NCBI GenBank assembly: GCA_001939145.1
Contig: LSRX01000047.1
Location: 402,221 to 466,220, forward strand
DNA length: 64,000 nt
Reading direction: 5' to 3'
DNA from: Symbiodinium microadriaticum
Taxonomy: Eukaryota > Sar > Dinophyceae > Suessiales > Symbiodiniaceae
Under the pieces are notes generated by a model, which was given only the letters and a program-made list of their open reading frames with translations, made no database searches and was not told the DNA's origin. This document shows positions 53,501 to 64,000 of this stretch, piece by piece. Made by a program: the position numbers and the translations under genes. The first letter of the stretch is position 1, and each line of letters starts with the position of its first letter.

Positions 53501-54590
53501 AATATATTTCAAATCCTAGAAAATATATTTCAAAGCTTTCCTCCCATTATTATCCAGAATAATCTTAAGATTAAATCTTATAGTTATCTTATTTTTATAA
53601 AATATTCTCAATATCTAAAGAAAAATCAAAATAATATCCTAAATTTATTTAATTAATAGAAATAATTATACATTAATATTCAAAATAATCCGAAATTAAC
53701 CTAATATTATTTCATTTCTAAAATATTCTTCGAAAAATCATATCTCTTATTTTACCAATATTTAATATATATTAATTAAAAATTCATATTTTAGAATCTT
53801 CATTATCAGAAAATAATCGAATCCTAGAATATTCACAAATTCCAAGAAGAATGCTACTAAATATCATATTATAAGATATATATATATATAAATATATTTA
53901 ATAAATTTCATATCTAACAGAATATAAATAATTTAATAAGATTTTTCAATATATATAATATAAACAATTTAAAAAGATTTTTCTATATATATATATATAT
54001 CATATAAATATTCCAAAGGTATAGAAATCAGAAATATTTTTCAAGATATAGAATTATATATATGTATATATATTCAATAAGATACCTATTATATTGAAAT
54101 TTTATTCTTGAAATTTAATATCAATAATCAAAAAATATTTTTATTTCTATATCAAATCGAAGAATTTATAATCAAATCACTAATTCTAAATTTCCAATTC
54201 TTAAAAATTCCTTGAAAATAGTTCAGAAAGTCGAAATAACAAAATAAATATGGAATTTATCTTTCTTTTATGCTAAAGTAACCAAAATAGAATTTATAAA
54301 TATATTTCAATTTTATTTTAATGAAAAGATCCTCATCAAATTCGACTCATAATTATAAGAAACCCTTCGTATCTATTTATATTTTTCATTATCTAAGCGA
54401 TTATCTTAGAATCAATCGATAGAAGTAATTGAGATAATATGAAATAGTGAATTGGAATCTGAAGTAAAAATAATATATGGCAGTAATATTAATAATTTCT
54501 ATATATAATCCAGTCTTAAAATGATATCCTGGAAATCTAAATATGTTAAAATATTTCGAAATTATATTTTACACGATTTCGGCAAAATGA
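50520..54590. other. AT-rich block without telomere-like repeats
   Basis: From about 50520 to 54590 the sequence is overwhelmingly A and T, and TTTAGGG units vanish abruptly at both edges. It has no open frame above about 80 codons, no recognised gene, and only short AT microsatellites (53875-54000). A GC-rich island with a fold-back palindrome sits at 51530-51930. It could be an inserted element, a decayed organelle- or virus-derived segment, a centromere-like domain or a contaminant join. Nothing in the sequence decides between these. Confidence 0.85.
51552..51734. mobile_element. GC-rich fold-back palindrome inside the AT-rich block
   Basis: Two arms of about 82 bases, roughly 80 percent matched, surround a 17-base loop. 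The left arm includes AATAGCCGCTAAATGGCGCT and GTGCTTAGATTAC; the right arm includes GTAATCTAAGC and AGCGCCATTTAACGGCTATT. GGGTGGG upstream also partly pairs with CCCCACCC downstream. Confidence 0.9.
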
Positions 54591-54599
54591 ATCATGCAC

Positions 54600-55380
54600 A
54601 AATTCATGTGGGCATGGTTTGGCAGGTTTGAAGCGTGATAACTCATGAGTAGTTACCATCAGCACAATTCAAAATGTCGAGCCTTCCGACCTTTCACTCC
54701 AACCCTAACACAAGACCAAAAAGGCGTAACCAGCTAGAGTTTGGGGTTTGGGCTTGGGGGTCCGGGCTTAAACTCAAGCTCCTCAGCCCCCGAAGAGAGG
54801 AGTCCGGACTTGCGATCCACGACTTGCACCGTGCAGGTTAGACAATATTCCCACAAGATACTTTCAACCGCGTTACAGCTTCCGAGTCTGTGGCTGCGGG
54901 GCGCCTATGCCCAAACCCTCAACCCTAACCTGAACCCTAAATCCTAAGCCATCAACCCCAAAACCTGAAGCCCTCAGCCCGAAAGCGCTGGAACCCCCAA
55001 AAACCCAAGGCCCAAAACCTTCAACCCTTGACTCTAAGCCCGTTTGCAACCTTAAAGCCGACCAGCCCTAAAGTTTAAGGAGGGGCCTTGGTAAATTGGA
55101 GCAAGGCTTTGGTGTAGATAGCAAAGATGCAATACAAATATCAAAAGACTGTAAAGGATATTCCGAATCTGACCCACTGATTGACGAAGCCCCCTTCCTT
55201 GATGATAAGTTTCTAAGAAGTTTCTAACAGGGATCCGAAAAATGGCGCCGTTAAAGAAACGTTGGCTTCATCGCTGACTTAGACTACACGCCTCCATGCC
55301 AAACCGGCTTCTGCAGGTCACAGTCGCGTCGGCGGCTAATCTTCCACCTCCCCGTTGCATGTTTAGGGTCTAGGGTCTCG
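54600..55380. other. return to telomere-like landscape, no gene identified
   Basis: A coding-like stretch at about 55082-55222 (SKDCKGYSESDPLIDEAPFL, then a stop) and a short one near 55262-55316 (GFIADLDYTPPCQTGFC). No family was recognised. Confidence 0.28.
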
Positions 55381-55384
55381 GGTT

Positions 55385-55550
55385 TGGCGTCCTAAACCCC
55401 AAACCCTAAACCCTAACTCCTAAACCCCAAACCCTAAACCCTACCTCCTAAACCCCAAACCCTAAACCCTAACTCCTAAACCCCAAACCCTAAACCCTAA
55501 CTCCTAAACCCCAAACCCTAAACCCTAACTCCTAAACCCCAAACCCTAAG
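55385..55550 (-). repeat. 28-base tandem repeat on the CCCTAAA theme
   Basis: Six nearly perfect copies of CTCCTAAACCCCAAACCCTA plus AACCCTAA. Confidence 0.95.
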
Positions 55551-55559
55551 GGTCTCGGG

Positions 55560-57360
55560 ATGATTGAGGTCTCGTAGGTTGGAGGATGGCTTGAAGGTCT
55601 ATGGCCCTATTTGGCCCTAGAGAGTCGACTCTCAGATTTGGGGCTTGGGGTCTCCCTCTGCGGCTTTAAAAAGAGGGGCGGTTCAGGGTGTAGGGTTTAC
55701 TTAAAGGCTCTGGGCTGCTACATGTCATACCTGGGAGAAAGCCTCCCAACGAGGGGAAGAGGCTCCAGGGTTTCAGGAAATAGGGACTTAGGATTTCCGG
55801 TTGGGGGTTGTCCGGTTTAGAGTTTGGGGTCAGTGCTCGGATGATCTAAACCCGAAGAGCTTGTAAGTGTGATTTCTCGATTCCGTCAGCCTTCGGATGT
55901 CGGGCTTGGGGTAAGTCGCGACAGCCGGATACAAGACCCCAAACCCGACACCCGGAACTGAACCCCGAACCACCTCAAGTCAGAAGCCCTTACAGCCCTT
56001 ATAGAACCGATAGAGATGATGCCTTCATAAAGCCGCAAAATCTCCCAAAACAGCTTTACGGCTAGATTCGAGGCTCTGGTGCCCTTTTCCCGGCCTTGGA
56101 AAAGCCCGCGATGAGGTGCTCGCTCGTCGTGACCTTGAATTTTGTTGGTGCCCTGTACTGCTACAGCACATTTTGTCTTAGCTAAGCGCTAAATGCGGTT
56201 TTGGTTTTAAAGATCGCAGGCTTCCAGGTCTGCAATGTAAAGGCTGAGAATAGCAGCCCCGCAGCGTTTGGCGCTTTCGGTCTGTAGGGCGTCACGACTT
56301 GCGATCATGCTTATGCATTTAGGCACGCGCGCGCACGCGCGTCTAGAACTCTGTGTGTGTGTGTGTGTTGGCCAATAAATGGTCACACTGCCCCTCTTAT
56401 GCACCACACCCTTCTTGCCGATTGTAGCTCTACAGTGTTCTGTCACCCCTAGATCTTGTAATCTACGGTGTCTACCTACCCTGTACTTCTTTTTTACGAA
56501 TGCGAGACTGCTTCACCACAGGGGCACATAAGACGGTTCCCTCAGCTAACAAACAGGACAGGTCGCTCCTACCCGCATCAAGAATATGAATGTCTGCATA
56601 TTCCTCCAAACCGTCGGAAGTGAAGGAACTCGTTCGTCAAAAACACACAAACAAGCAATGATATCCCTTCATTCTCCTTTAGAAAAAGTCACCACGCACC
56701 TCTAGATGATCTCTGTGTGCTCCGAAAACAACTTAGCAAATTAATTGATAATTTTGCCATAAATACATGTGCAGCTCCTCTCTCCTATCCCATCAAACAG
56801 AGAGGCCATGTCTTGCCTGTACTACTAGCAAGAAGCAATAGAGCCCCGCCTCCGACCATCTTTAGCAAGGGTTTAAAGTTTAGGGGTTTCGGGGTGTAGG
56901 GTATAGGGCTAGGGGTTTAGGGTTTAGGGAAGTTTAGGGTTTAAGGGCTTGGGGTTTAGGGTTATCAGTCCCTTGATTTGCCAAATCGCAAGGTGGAAAC
57001 ACCTCTACCTCTGTTTATACTTTCGGAAACACCACAACAACTCCAGTACATGTTCAGCATCTTTCATCTTCACCAACCTACTGCTTTTTTCGGTGAGGGA
57101 AACATTCGTATGCAATACAAACAAGACTGGCACCACTCCAATCTGTCGATTAGATGTGAAGAAGAAGTCGCAAAGTTATGGCACAGCAAACCCTGGCCCG
57201 GTAGTACAGGAAGGTAAAGCATCCATGGCTTAGGCTGTGAGGTTCTGAAGCATACGTGGCCGTGGCCTCCCAACATGGCCTAGAAAACGAACATGTGCTG
57301 TTGGGCTCCCTTTGATTTCTTAAATATACCTGCAGATATTTCTGTGTCTACATGCATACA
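55560..57360. other. no gene identified
   Basis: Unique sequence with a TG microsatellite (56352-56369) and a CGCG-rich spot (56323-56342), TTTAGGG units (56880-56960), and open frames of 60-94 codons (for example 56949-57233) without recognised motifs. Confidence 0.4.
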
Positions 57361-57369
57361 TATAAATAT

Positions 57370-57375
57370 GAATGA

Positions 57376-57419
<44 letters not shown>

Positions 57420-57511
57420 ACAGACTCTACATACATACATACATACATACAGACATACATACATACATACATACATACATACATACATACATACTTACAT
57501 ACATACGTACG

Positions 57512-57546
<35 letters not shown>

Positions 57547-57558
57547 GCACGCGCACGC
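57370..57558. repeat. AT, CATA and CA microsatellite
   Basis: TA run, then TATG/CATA units on both sides of an internal CAGACTCTACA, then TA and CA runs. The TATG and CATA halves are inverted relative to each other, so the region can form a long hairpin. Confidence 0.93.
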
Positions 57559-57646
57559 GTAAAGGTAGGCTTCTTGGGCTTCAAACCCAAAGCCCTACCT
57601 TGCAGGTAAGGCAAGGGTTCAGGGATAGAGCATTCCGGCTGTAGCT

Positions 57647-57752
57647 ATCCCACCCAACATGGCAGCACACGGTAAGCCATCCACTGTAGATCCGAAGCCG
57701 ACGAGCTGGGAGGGCAAGCCCATCTTCGTGAACCTTGTGATGCAAAGTTAAA
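57647..57752 (+). CDS. short coding-like frame, unknown product
   Basis: In-frame ATG at 57659. The frame includes HGKPSTVDPKPTSWEGKPIF and ends at TAA near 57752. No repeats inside. No family was recognised. Confidence 0.25.
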
Positions 57753-57794
57753 CCCACCCTAAAGCCGAGAGATATCGGGACTCGGCGGTCTATG

Positions 57795-57975
57795 GCCTAG
57801 GGTTTTGGGTTTAGGGGTTTAGGGGTTGAGGGGTTTAGGGTTTAGGGGTTTAGGGGTCTAGGGCCTAGGGTTTAGGGGTTTAGGGGTTTAGGGGTCTAGG
57901 GGCCTGGGGTTTAGGGTTTAGGGGTTTAGGGGCTTAGGGGTTTAGGGGTTTAGGGGTTTAGGGCTTAAAGTTTAG
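57795..57975 (+). repeat. telomere-like array, TTTAGGG strand
   Basis: About 22 GGGTTTAGGGG units with GGTCTAGGG variants. Confidence 0.92.
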
Positions 57976-58063
57976 GGCCTAATTAGGGATTTGGATGGGT
58001 GTAGGATTTGGGTTCGGCTGAAGACTTAGATTACGGGTGTAAGTAGTAGCCCGCATGGTACCG

Positions 58064-58165
58064 TAAACTCTAAACCCTAAAACAGCTAAACCCTAAAAAA
58101 CCCTAAAAGCCCTCTAAGCCCTAAAAGCCCTAAAAAAGCCCTAAGCCCCAAACCCTAAACCCAGC
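58064..58165 (-). repeat. telomere-like array, CCCTAAA strand
   Basis: CCCTAAAA and CCCTAAAAGC units. Confidence 0.85.
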
Positions 58166-58384
58166 GTAGTGGACACCGGCGCCTCCCCGGGCTCTCCTTT
58201 TGGGTAGTTCTCTAGATTGGGGCGGTTTAGGGTTTAGGGCCCTCTTAACAGGTGAGGTTCCTCAAGGGCCTAAACGGCCTAAACACAGCACGAGGTTGCC
58301 AAAACTGGGTTTGAGGGATCTCTGGCTTTGGGGTTTAGGGTTTATAAGGGCCCCCAAAATGCGGTTGATGATATAAACCACCCT

Positions 58385-58595
58385 TGTCAAACAGGATCCC
58401 AAAAGGGACCCTGATTTAGAGAACGACGGTTGATGGTATAAATCCTGCATTACCCATCATAAGGGAATATATCATATTTCCCATAGTTTACGGCTTTTTT
58501 GAGAGGATTTACGTATATCAACAGTAACAGTAGTACGGCAGGCTCATAACAAAAGGATCCCAAATGGGACCCCAACATAGAGAACTGCCCATATC
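58385..58595. mobile_element. family A copy 3 inside a duplicated family E-like element
   Basis: The family A hairpin (58426-58526; left CGGTTGATGGTATAAATCCT, right AGGATTTACGTATATCAACA) is flanked by two related segments, GGATCCCAAAAGGGACCCTG ending TTTAGAGAAC (58394-58424) and GGATCCCAAATGGGACCCCA ending ATAGAGAACTGCCC (58554-58592). Confidence 0.7.
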
Positions 58596-58632
58596 CGAGA
58601 GCACCATTGCATGAGCAACTCAGAGACCTCCC

Positions 58633-59088
58633 ATGAGTCCAACATATACATTGCACTGTTCCAAGAGGACCAGTAGCACACCAGAAATGTGTCGGAGGCG
58701 ACAAGAAGCCCTAACCTCTAAACTCGATGGGTGGAGGCATAAACCAGGATCACGATTTCGGGAGAGGCGGAAAGACCCGGGACTGTTGCGGCGAGACGAC
58801 GAGGGGACCCCCGAATATGCGCGGCACTATGGCGGGAGCACGATTCCCATCTGTTCAATTAACAAAACCCTTCAAGCACGCAACGACACCAACGAGACCC
58901 GAGGAGACGAACAGTGTGGCCAAGCTTGGAGTTTTGCCACTTCAAACGATTTGAAGACTCAAGCGAGCACCGGAAAATGTGACATGTGGGGCGGCAGCAC
59001 GATTTTCACCGAACACCCGAAAGTGTACGGCCCTGTGGCGCGGGCAGGTTGCAGCAAGTTCGGGAACGCCAAAGGATCAACGCAATAG
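58633..59088 (+). other. longest repeat-free open frame, unrecognised
   Basis: 151 open codons, hydrophilic and rich in Gly, Thr and Arg, with an imperfect internal repeat (HYGGSTIPI and MWGGSTIFT). The opposite strand shows no comparably long frame. No family was recognised and no splice context is evident. Confidence 0.3.
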
Positions 59089-59146
59089 CCCGGTTTTGTG
59101 ATCTCACTGTTTGGGAAGTTGTAATTAAGCCCGTCATAGGGCCGTA

Positions 59147-59346
59147 TAATCTGATTGGGGTGAATACATACAGGCAGGACCTTGAGTTAGCGGGTTCAAT
59201 AATCAGAATAGGGTTTTGGGGTATATTATAGTACATTTAAAATTATAATAATAAGGAAACCCCAAAATAATATTGGTAATTATTTAGGCGGATATGTGAA
59301 TCTGATTGGGGGTGAAAAACATCAACGAGTCAGGACCTTAGATTCA
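59147..59346. mobile_element. MITE-like family B copy 7 with flanking direct duplication
   Basis: The element (59196-59289) has AATAATCAGAATAGGGTTTT and GGAAACCCCAAAATAATATT interior arms and ATTATTTAGGCGG at its right end. Segments of about 45 bases on each side, TCTGATTGGGGTGAA..CAGGACCTTGAG and TCTGATTGGGGGTGAA..CAGGACCTTAGA, are diverged direct repeats. Confidence 0.65.
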
Positions 59347-59936
59347 GCTCCCGAGCCCTCTAAACTTCAGTAGAGGATTTGTGGACCCTGAACTTCGAGA
59401 CCCAAAGGGTTTGGGGGTTATGGGGTTATGGGGTTTAGGGGCTCAGGGTTTAGGGAGCGCACCGAGAGGCAAAGGCTCCGGACGACGATTTTCTGGGCCG
59501 CAGCTAGTCCAATCCTGGGCCCTGGCGTCTCCCTTGTGGCTTTGGGGAGGCCCTGACCATAGGGTTGCGGATTCTTTCGGGTCGCTACCAGTGTCCTCAA
59601 CTTTCTGAAACTCCCATGTAAATCGGCAAATTCCTAAACCCTCCAGACCGTCGACCCGAAAGAAACTAGTTTCTCAGCCAGCATCAGCAAAATCCTAGAC
59701 TTCAACGCAGAACAAAATCCCAAAATCCTGCACCGGTGTGTGTTTTCAACACCCCGCTGCAAGAAGCAGAAAGCCGTCAGCAAGCTCTTTCTCTTCGTTC
59801 TACTGTAGCTGGGGTAGCTTCAGTGAGCCTTTCTCGACTCGGACAGAGGTTCAAGGTTGAACAAGCAAACACACAATTTGTTGCTTCAGTGCCTATGGGG
59901 TTTAGGGTTTAGGATTTAGGGGGATTGCGCGCGGCA

Positions 59937-60074
59937 ATGAAACCTCATGGTTGCGAAGAAGCCTACGATCGATATCTTTTGCACTGGTACGAGACTCTAT
60001 CCAAAAGATTGACCTCCAGCCCAGCCGACGTCCGAGGCGTGATGACCATCGTCCGTCTAAGTGCTACTGGATAA
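59937..60074 (+). CDS. short open frame, unknown product
   Basis: 45 codons from ATG to TAA, including HGCEEAYDRYLLHWYETLSK. The composition is protein-like and it directly follows TTTAGGG units. No family was recognised. Confidence 0.25.
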   Translation: MKPHGCEEAYDRYLLHWYETLSKRLTSSPADVRGVMTIVRLSATG

Positions 60075-60165
60075 CATCCTGTGGGACATCTAAACGATGA
60101 TCATGAAACCCCGGACTAACAGAAGTAGAAAAACAACGGTGTTGAACAAAATATATATGCACATA

Positions 60166-60341
60166 GTTGTATATATATATATACATACATACATACATCC
60201 ATGCAAACATACATACATGCATACATACATACATACATACATACATACCTACATACCTACATACCTACATACCTACATACCTACATACCTACATACCTAC
60301 ATACCTACATACATACATACATACATACATGCATACATACA

Positions 60342-60373
<32 letters not shown>

Positions 60374-60382
60374 CACACACAC

Positions 60383-60443
<61 letters not shown>

Positions 60444-60645
60444 TACATACATACATACACACATACATACAGACATACATACATACATATATACATCCAT
60501 GCATACATCCATGCATACATACATACATACATACATACATACACATACATACACATACATACATACATACATACATACATACATGCCTACATACGTACAT
60601 ACCTACATACCTACATACATACATGCATACATGCATACATACTCA
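60166..60645. repeat. ACAT / CCTACATA / CACATA microsatellite
   Basis: About 480 bases of tetra- and hexanucleotide repeats with a pure ACACAT block (60372-60445). Frames through it are artefacts. Confidence 0.96.
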
Positions 60646-60747
60646 TTGTAGCAGATGTAGAACCTACAAATCCAAATTGAACACCGGCCTCAACATCAGG
60701 ATGCCTCGTGCAAAGTGTCGCGAATTTAAAAAGAACACAATGAGAGA

Positions 60748-61041
60748 ATGAAGCCGAAACCAAAAACCGCCAACACGTCTTTTCTCGACTGGATGCTACC
60801 CCACATGGCAGCGGTTGCCGCCTTACAAAATCATTCGCTAAGCAGGTCAGATTTACGGTTGGGGTCATATCTAAGTGCCAGCCTCAGTGATACATCTCGT
60901 GCAGAGAGTTGGAGCCAGCCCCTTCGTCGATACGGTCTTCCGCAGGCACGGCGAGCTGGAACATGAGTGGTGGCGGTGGAGCATACTGCAGCAATTCTAG
61001 CCATGTGGTACATATCCGCTTCCCAGCCATCCAACATCATC
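60748..61041 (+). other. repeat-free stretch with two coding-like frames
   Basis: One frame (60748-60966) includes WMLPHMAAVAALQNHSLS. Another runs from an ATG at 60965 (HVVHIRFPAIQHHQ) to CAG|GTAACA at 61042. The second is a whole number of codons and could join the exon-like segment at 61269. No family was recognised. Confidence 0.28.
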
Positions 61042-61268
61042 AGGTAACATCTCTAAAGCCTAAGCCCTGCGTGTTGCGAGGAAAGATCTTTAGATTGTGA
61101 GGGAGTTGGGTGCCATGATGTCGCAGTGACGCCCCCAAAGCGGTGGCGAACCAAGTATGGCTTTCGCCTGTGACGAGGCTTTCGGAGGGCATGCTACTCT
61201 ACATAAACATCATCGAGGTTCCTGCAATATGGCAACGATAGCATGATTAAAGAGGCTTTCTCCTGCAG

Positions 61269-61379
61269 CTGGCAAAGAACTATTCCTTGCAGCCCAATGT
61301 CGCGCTTGGACAAAGGGCTACTGAACTCGGTATACCTGCGATCCGATGGAAGATTTACCCGATCTGCTTCCAGCGACAG
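61269..61379 (+). CDS. exon-like segment with good splice sites, unknown product
   Basis: A pyrimidine-rich acceptor (GGCTTTCTCCTGCAG) and CGACAG|GTTTGC enclose exactly 37 open codons containing YSLQPNVALGQRATELGIPA. An overlapping frame (61346-61600) is also open and reads LRLIGAICGAAPLLHLVSVK. One of the two is probably coding; function unknown. Confidence 0.35.
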
Positions 61380-61617
61380 GTTTGCGCCTGATCGGTGCGA
61401 TCTGTGGCGCAGCGCCCTTGCTGCATCTGGTTTCTGTGAAGCAGCATGGGGTCCTCAAGAATGCTCATCGTCTGTTCATAAGGGCCAACAGCATCCTGTG
61501 GCTCCATGCTGTCCACACGAAAGAGTTCGGACCGGTTCGTCTGCATGTATACAATGCGCTGGGGGCTTCGTCCAGCTGTTGGGTGCCAGGTGAAGTCCTA
61601 GTAATGGGGGTTCAGTG

Positions 61618-61797
61618 GCGGCGGTGGTGGAAAAGGCTGGTAGTGGTGGTGGTAGTAGTAGCAGCAATCGGGTTAGAAGCAGCAACAGCAGGAGAAGCAG
61701 GAGCTCCAGCCATGGGGGGTAGAAGCACCGGGAGGAGCGGGAGCAGGAGGAGTAGTACCCGCATGTCGTAGTCGTCGTCGTAGCCGTACTGCTGTAT

Positions 61798-61860
<63 letters not shown>

Positions 61861-61880
61861 TGGTAGTGGTAGTGGTAGTG

Positions 61881-61916
<36 letters not shown>

Positions 61917-62080
61917 ATAATAGTAGTAGCAGCAGCAGCAGTAGCAGTAGCAGCAGTCGTCGTCGTCGTGGTCGTAGTCGTAGTGGTAGTGGTAGTCCTG
62001 GTAGTCGTAGTTGTAGTAGAAGAAGAAGTAGTAGCAGTTGTTGTTCTAGAACTAGTACGAGTACTATGATTAATAAAGGT
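61618..62080. repeat. TAG/TGG/AGC trinucleotide microsatellite
   Basis: Pure TAG run (61797-61855), TGG-TAG mixture, second TAG run (61881-61925), then AGC, CGT and GTA triplets. Frames are Ser, Val or stop runs. Confidence 0.95.
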
Positions 62081-62099
62081 ACTGGTACTGGACCTGGTA

Positions 62100-63450
62100 C
62101 TAGTGTTCAGAACGACGGGCTCGCCATCATAATCAACATCCTCGCTCGCTGGTACCGTCGTAGGAGCAACACCACCATCACAAACAGTGAGCCCTAGACT
62201 TACCCCAGAAAACCTATGTCAGCCCTATGCCAGCCTTGGGTCAGGTTTGGCTGAACATGCTCGAAACGCCCGAGCTCGAGGTGTCTAAGGCATGCTCGAA
62301 TTTGGGCCGCCAAGACCAGCCCGACAAGACATGCGGGTGGGTTTCCGGAGCTCGCGATTCCTTGTGGCGTCTTTGTAATGCCAGCTTGGGGTTGGAGGGC
62401 GTAGGTTCAGGGCTTAGAGATACTACTATGTGGGTGTGAAGACTGCCGCCTCCTCGTTTCCGCAACTCCCAAAATTGACGGCCCAGCGTTGGCAAGTTTT
62501 TGCTCCCAAAGCCTTTCAAACCTCTATTTCTTGGTGGACGTTGTACCTATGTTTGAGGTTCAGGCAAATAGTTCGTTCCTCTGCCCCAGCCAATATGGCC
62601 GCCGAGGTTTTCGGTGATTTGTTTTCCATGAATCTGACATCTGCTCCAAAAAATTACTGCATCCTACGGTATTCTAGGACTGCACCTTGGCAGCTGCTAC
62701 CAATCAGCCAACCAGTGACCAGTCAAGTGGAAAACATTGACATCCCTAACTCCAAAACGAACACCCCTAAACCCTAAAACGAACAAACCTCTCAGTCCTA
62801 AACTGGAAGCACTATAAACACTAAGCTGAAAACGATGCACCAACCAAAGCACTGATCGAATCGCCACCCTTTTTCGCCCAATTTGAAGACGGGCATCCTA
62901 CGAGTTTTGTAGGGTATGTAACCCGAAAATCAACGCCACCGGACTTGGCTTCTTAACAGGCATAGAAGCCTGGGTCTGAGTCCCTCCTTCACAACACCAG
63001 AGTCACATCGTCCTTAACACTGACTGTATCACTGTAGCTCAGACACATGTTTGAGGTGATTATCTTTCGGACGTTTAGGGCTTATACTGCTTGGAGTGCA
63101 GTGCTTCCACAGGGGTCTTGATGGATTTCAACATGGATGTTTCAACAATACTTTCATCGATATCGAAACCTTATCGGTATCGAACTGTAAGGTATCGCCA
63201 ATGCGAAGTATCGACATCACACCGAACCGAAACGCATGAGTATCGCGCAAGTATCGCTGGACCATCCAGCCAAGCCCACAAAGCGAGCTGTGGAAGTTTA
63301 GACTGGGAAGTGGCTTCTAGGAAATTTATTTCGGTATTCTAAATTTCTCGACGGGGAATTGACCCGCACAGGGGGGGCGTGCATGAAGCGTTTTTTGCTA
63401 TCGAGCCTCAAGTCCGAAACGAAAGGGGCCCCAAACCCTCAAATCTTCTA
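62100..63450. other. mostly unique sequence, no gene identified
   Basis: Open frames at 62227-62439, 62430-62777 and 63091-63342 lack recognised motifs. The last overlaps a short TATCG(A/G) repeat cluster (63158-63255). Confidence 0.4.
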
Positions 63451-63457
63451 TCAAACG

Positions 63458-63553
63458 ACTACTGATGATCTAAATCCTGCATTACCTTAAGGACCCTAAA
63501 CTATGGGAATGAAGGTATACTCCTTATTATGGGTAATGCAGGATTGATATGCA
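63458..63553. mobile_element. MITE-like element, family A copy 4
   Basis: CTACTGATGATCTAAATCCT continues GCATTACC and mirrors GGTAATGCAGGATTGATATG. The loop has AAGGACCCTAAACTATGGGA, shared with copy 2. Confidence 0.82.
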
Positions 63554-64000
63554 AGCCTGGAATCCAAAGCTCAGACAAAGCAACATTACTACTCTGCAAA
63601 CTACCAAGCCACTGAATGCTGATAACTTTCTGCAGCTCCTTTAGTAACTTGTTTTCGAACCCTGAGAGTAACAGCTCTGACCCTAAATCCTTATGCCAGT
63701 AGCCGGACCCATATCCGCAGCGTCCCTAAACCCCTAACCCCTAAACACCTGAAGCCCTAGAGCCTACACCTGAAGCCAATCGATCCTAGTACAGCAAATC
63801 CAAACAAAACCCCAAACCAAGGGCCTAAACCTCGGAACGCTCAAGCCAAGAAGTGATACCTCAGCACCGAACATCGAATGCCTAATCCCGGGCCAGGATT
63901 TACATGGGGTTTAAGGGCTTAGGGTTTACACAAAGTGAAGAAGGCCAAGACGCTTGCAAAATGCGACGGTGATCCTGCGGGGGCGGGGGGGGGGATCAGT
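63554..64000. other. no gene identified
   Basis: CCCTAAA fragments (63720-63770), unique sequence, a TTTAAGGG/TTTAGGG pair near 63906, and a terminal G-rich run (63979-63993). Confidence 0.5.

Noticed and set aside
60097-60751. Open frames of 95-194 codons, Tyr-Ile-His-Thr rich
   Set aside because: Pure ACAT-type microsatellite translation on both strands.

Overview
This is eukaryotic nuclear DNA, most likely from a dinoflagellate or a close alveolate relative. Three things point there. Degenerate plant/alveolate-type telomere repeats (TTTAGGG / CCCTAAA) are scattered through almost the whole window. One recognisable gene is cut into tiny exons of about 30-150 bases by introns of 0.5-3.5 kb. 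Its inferred splice sites are often non-GT (GC, possibly GA), and most acceptors are followed by G (AG|G), as described for dinoflagellates. I found no tRNA, rRNA, CRISPR array, operon or prokaryote-type gene. A 30-base run of N (11010-11039) and a single N (46774) mark assembly gaps or ambiguities. Species is not resolved.

The one gene I can reconstruct is a PP2C-family (PPM) serine/threonine protein phosphatase on the + strand, from about 20.8 kb to 39.7 kb. Fifteen exons carry the family landmarks in the right order: KPEQPNQ / DEFF, DGHG, a helical stretch, SGTT, GDS, GEVRKL, LAVSRSWGD, CSDGVWD, AVNLI and a C-terminal RW helix. The reading phases are compatible at every inferred junction. 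About 1.1 kb of coding sequence is spread over about 19 kb.

Layout. 1-20.8 kb: telomere-like arrays, microsatellites, small palindromic elements, a frameshifted pogo/DDE-type transposase relic (8.46-9.0 kb), an interrupted reading frame with a Cys-containing C-terminal domain (16.75-17.27 kb), and several short exon-like segments with no recognised family. 20.8-39.7 kb: the PP2C gene, whose introns hold most of the palindromic elements. 40-50.5 kb: telomere-like arrays, a 0.56 kb ATGTGT satellite and more palindromic elements. 50.5-54.6 kb: a sharply bounded, extremely AT-rich block without telomere-like repeats, containing a GC-rich fold-back palindrome of about 183 bases. 54.6-64 kb: a return to the telomere-like landscape, two ACAT-type microsatellites, a TAG-triplet microsatellite and the last palindromic elements.

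Two system-level features stand out. First, the telomere-like repeats often alternate in strand so that unique or exonic cores have CCCTAAA on the left and TTTAGGG on the right, the orientation of chromosome ends; equivalently, introns often start with TTTAGGG-type sequence and some end with CCCTAAA-type sequence. Second, at least five families of short non-autonomous fold-back (MITE-like) elements, each in two to seven copies, are dispersed through the same space. No gene other than the phosphatase could be assembled, and most short exon-like calls are weak.
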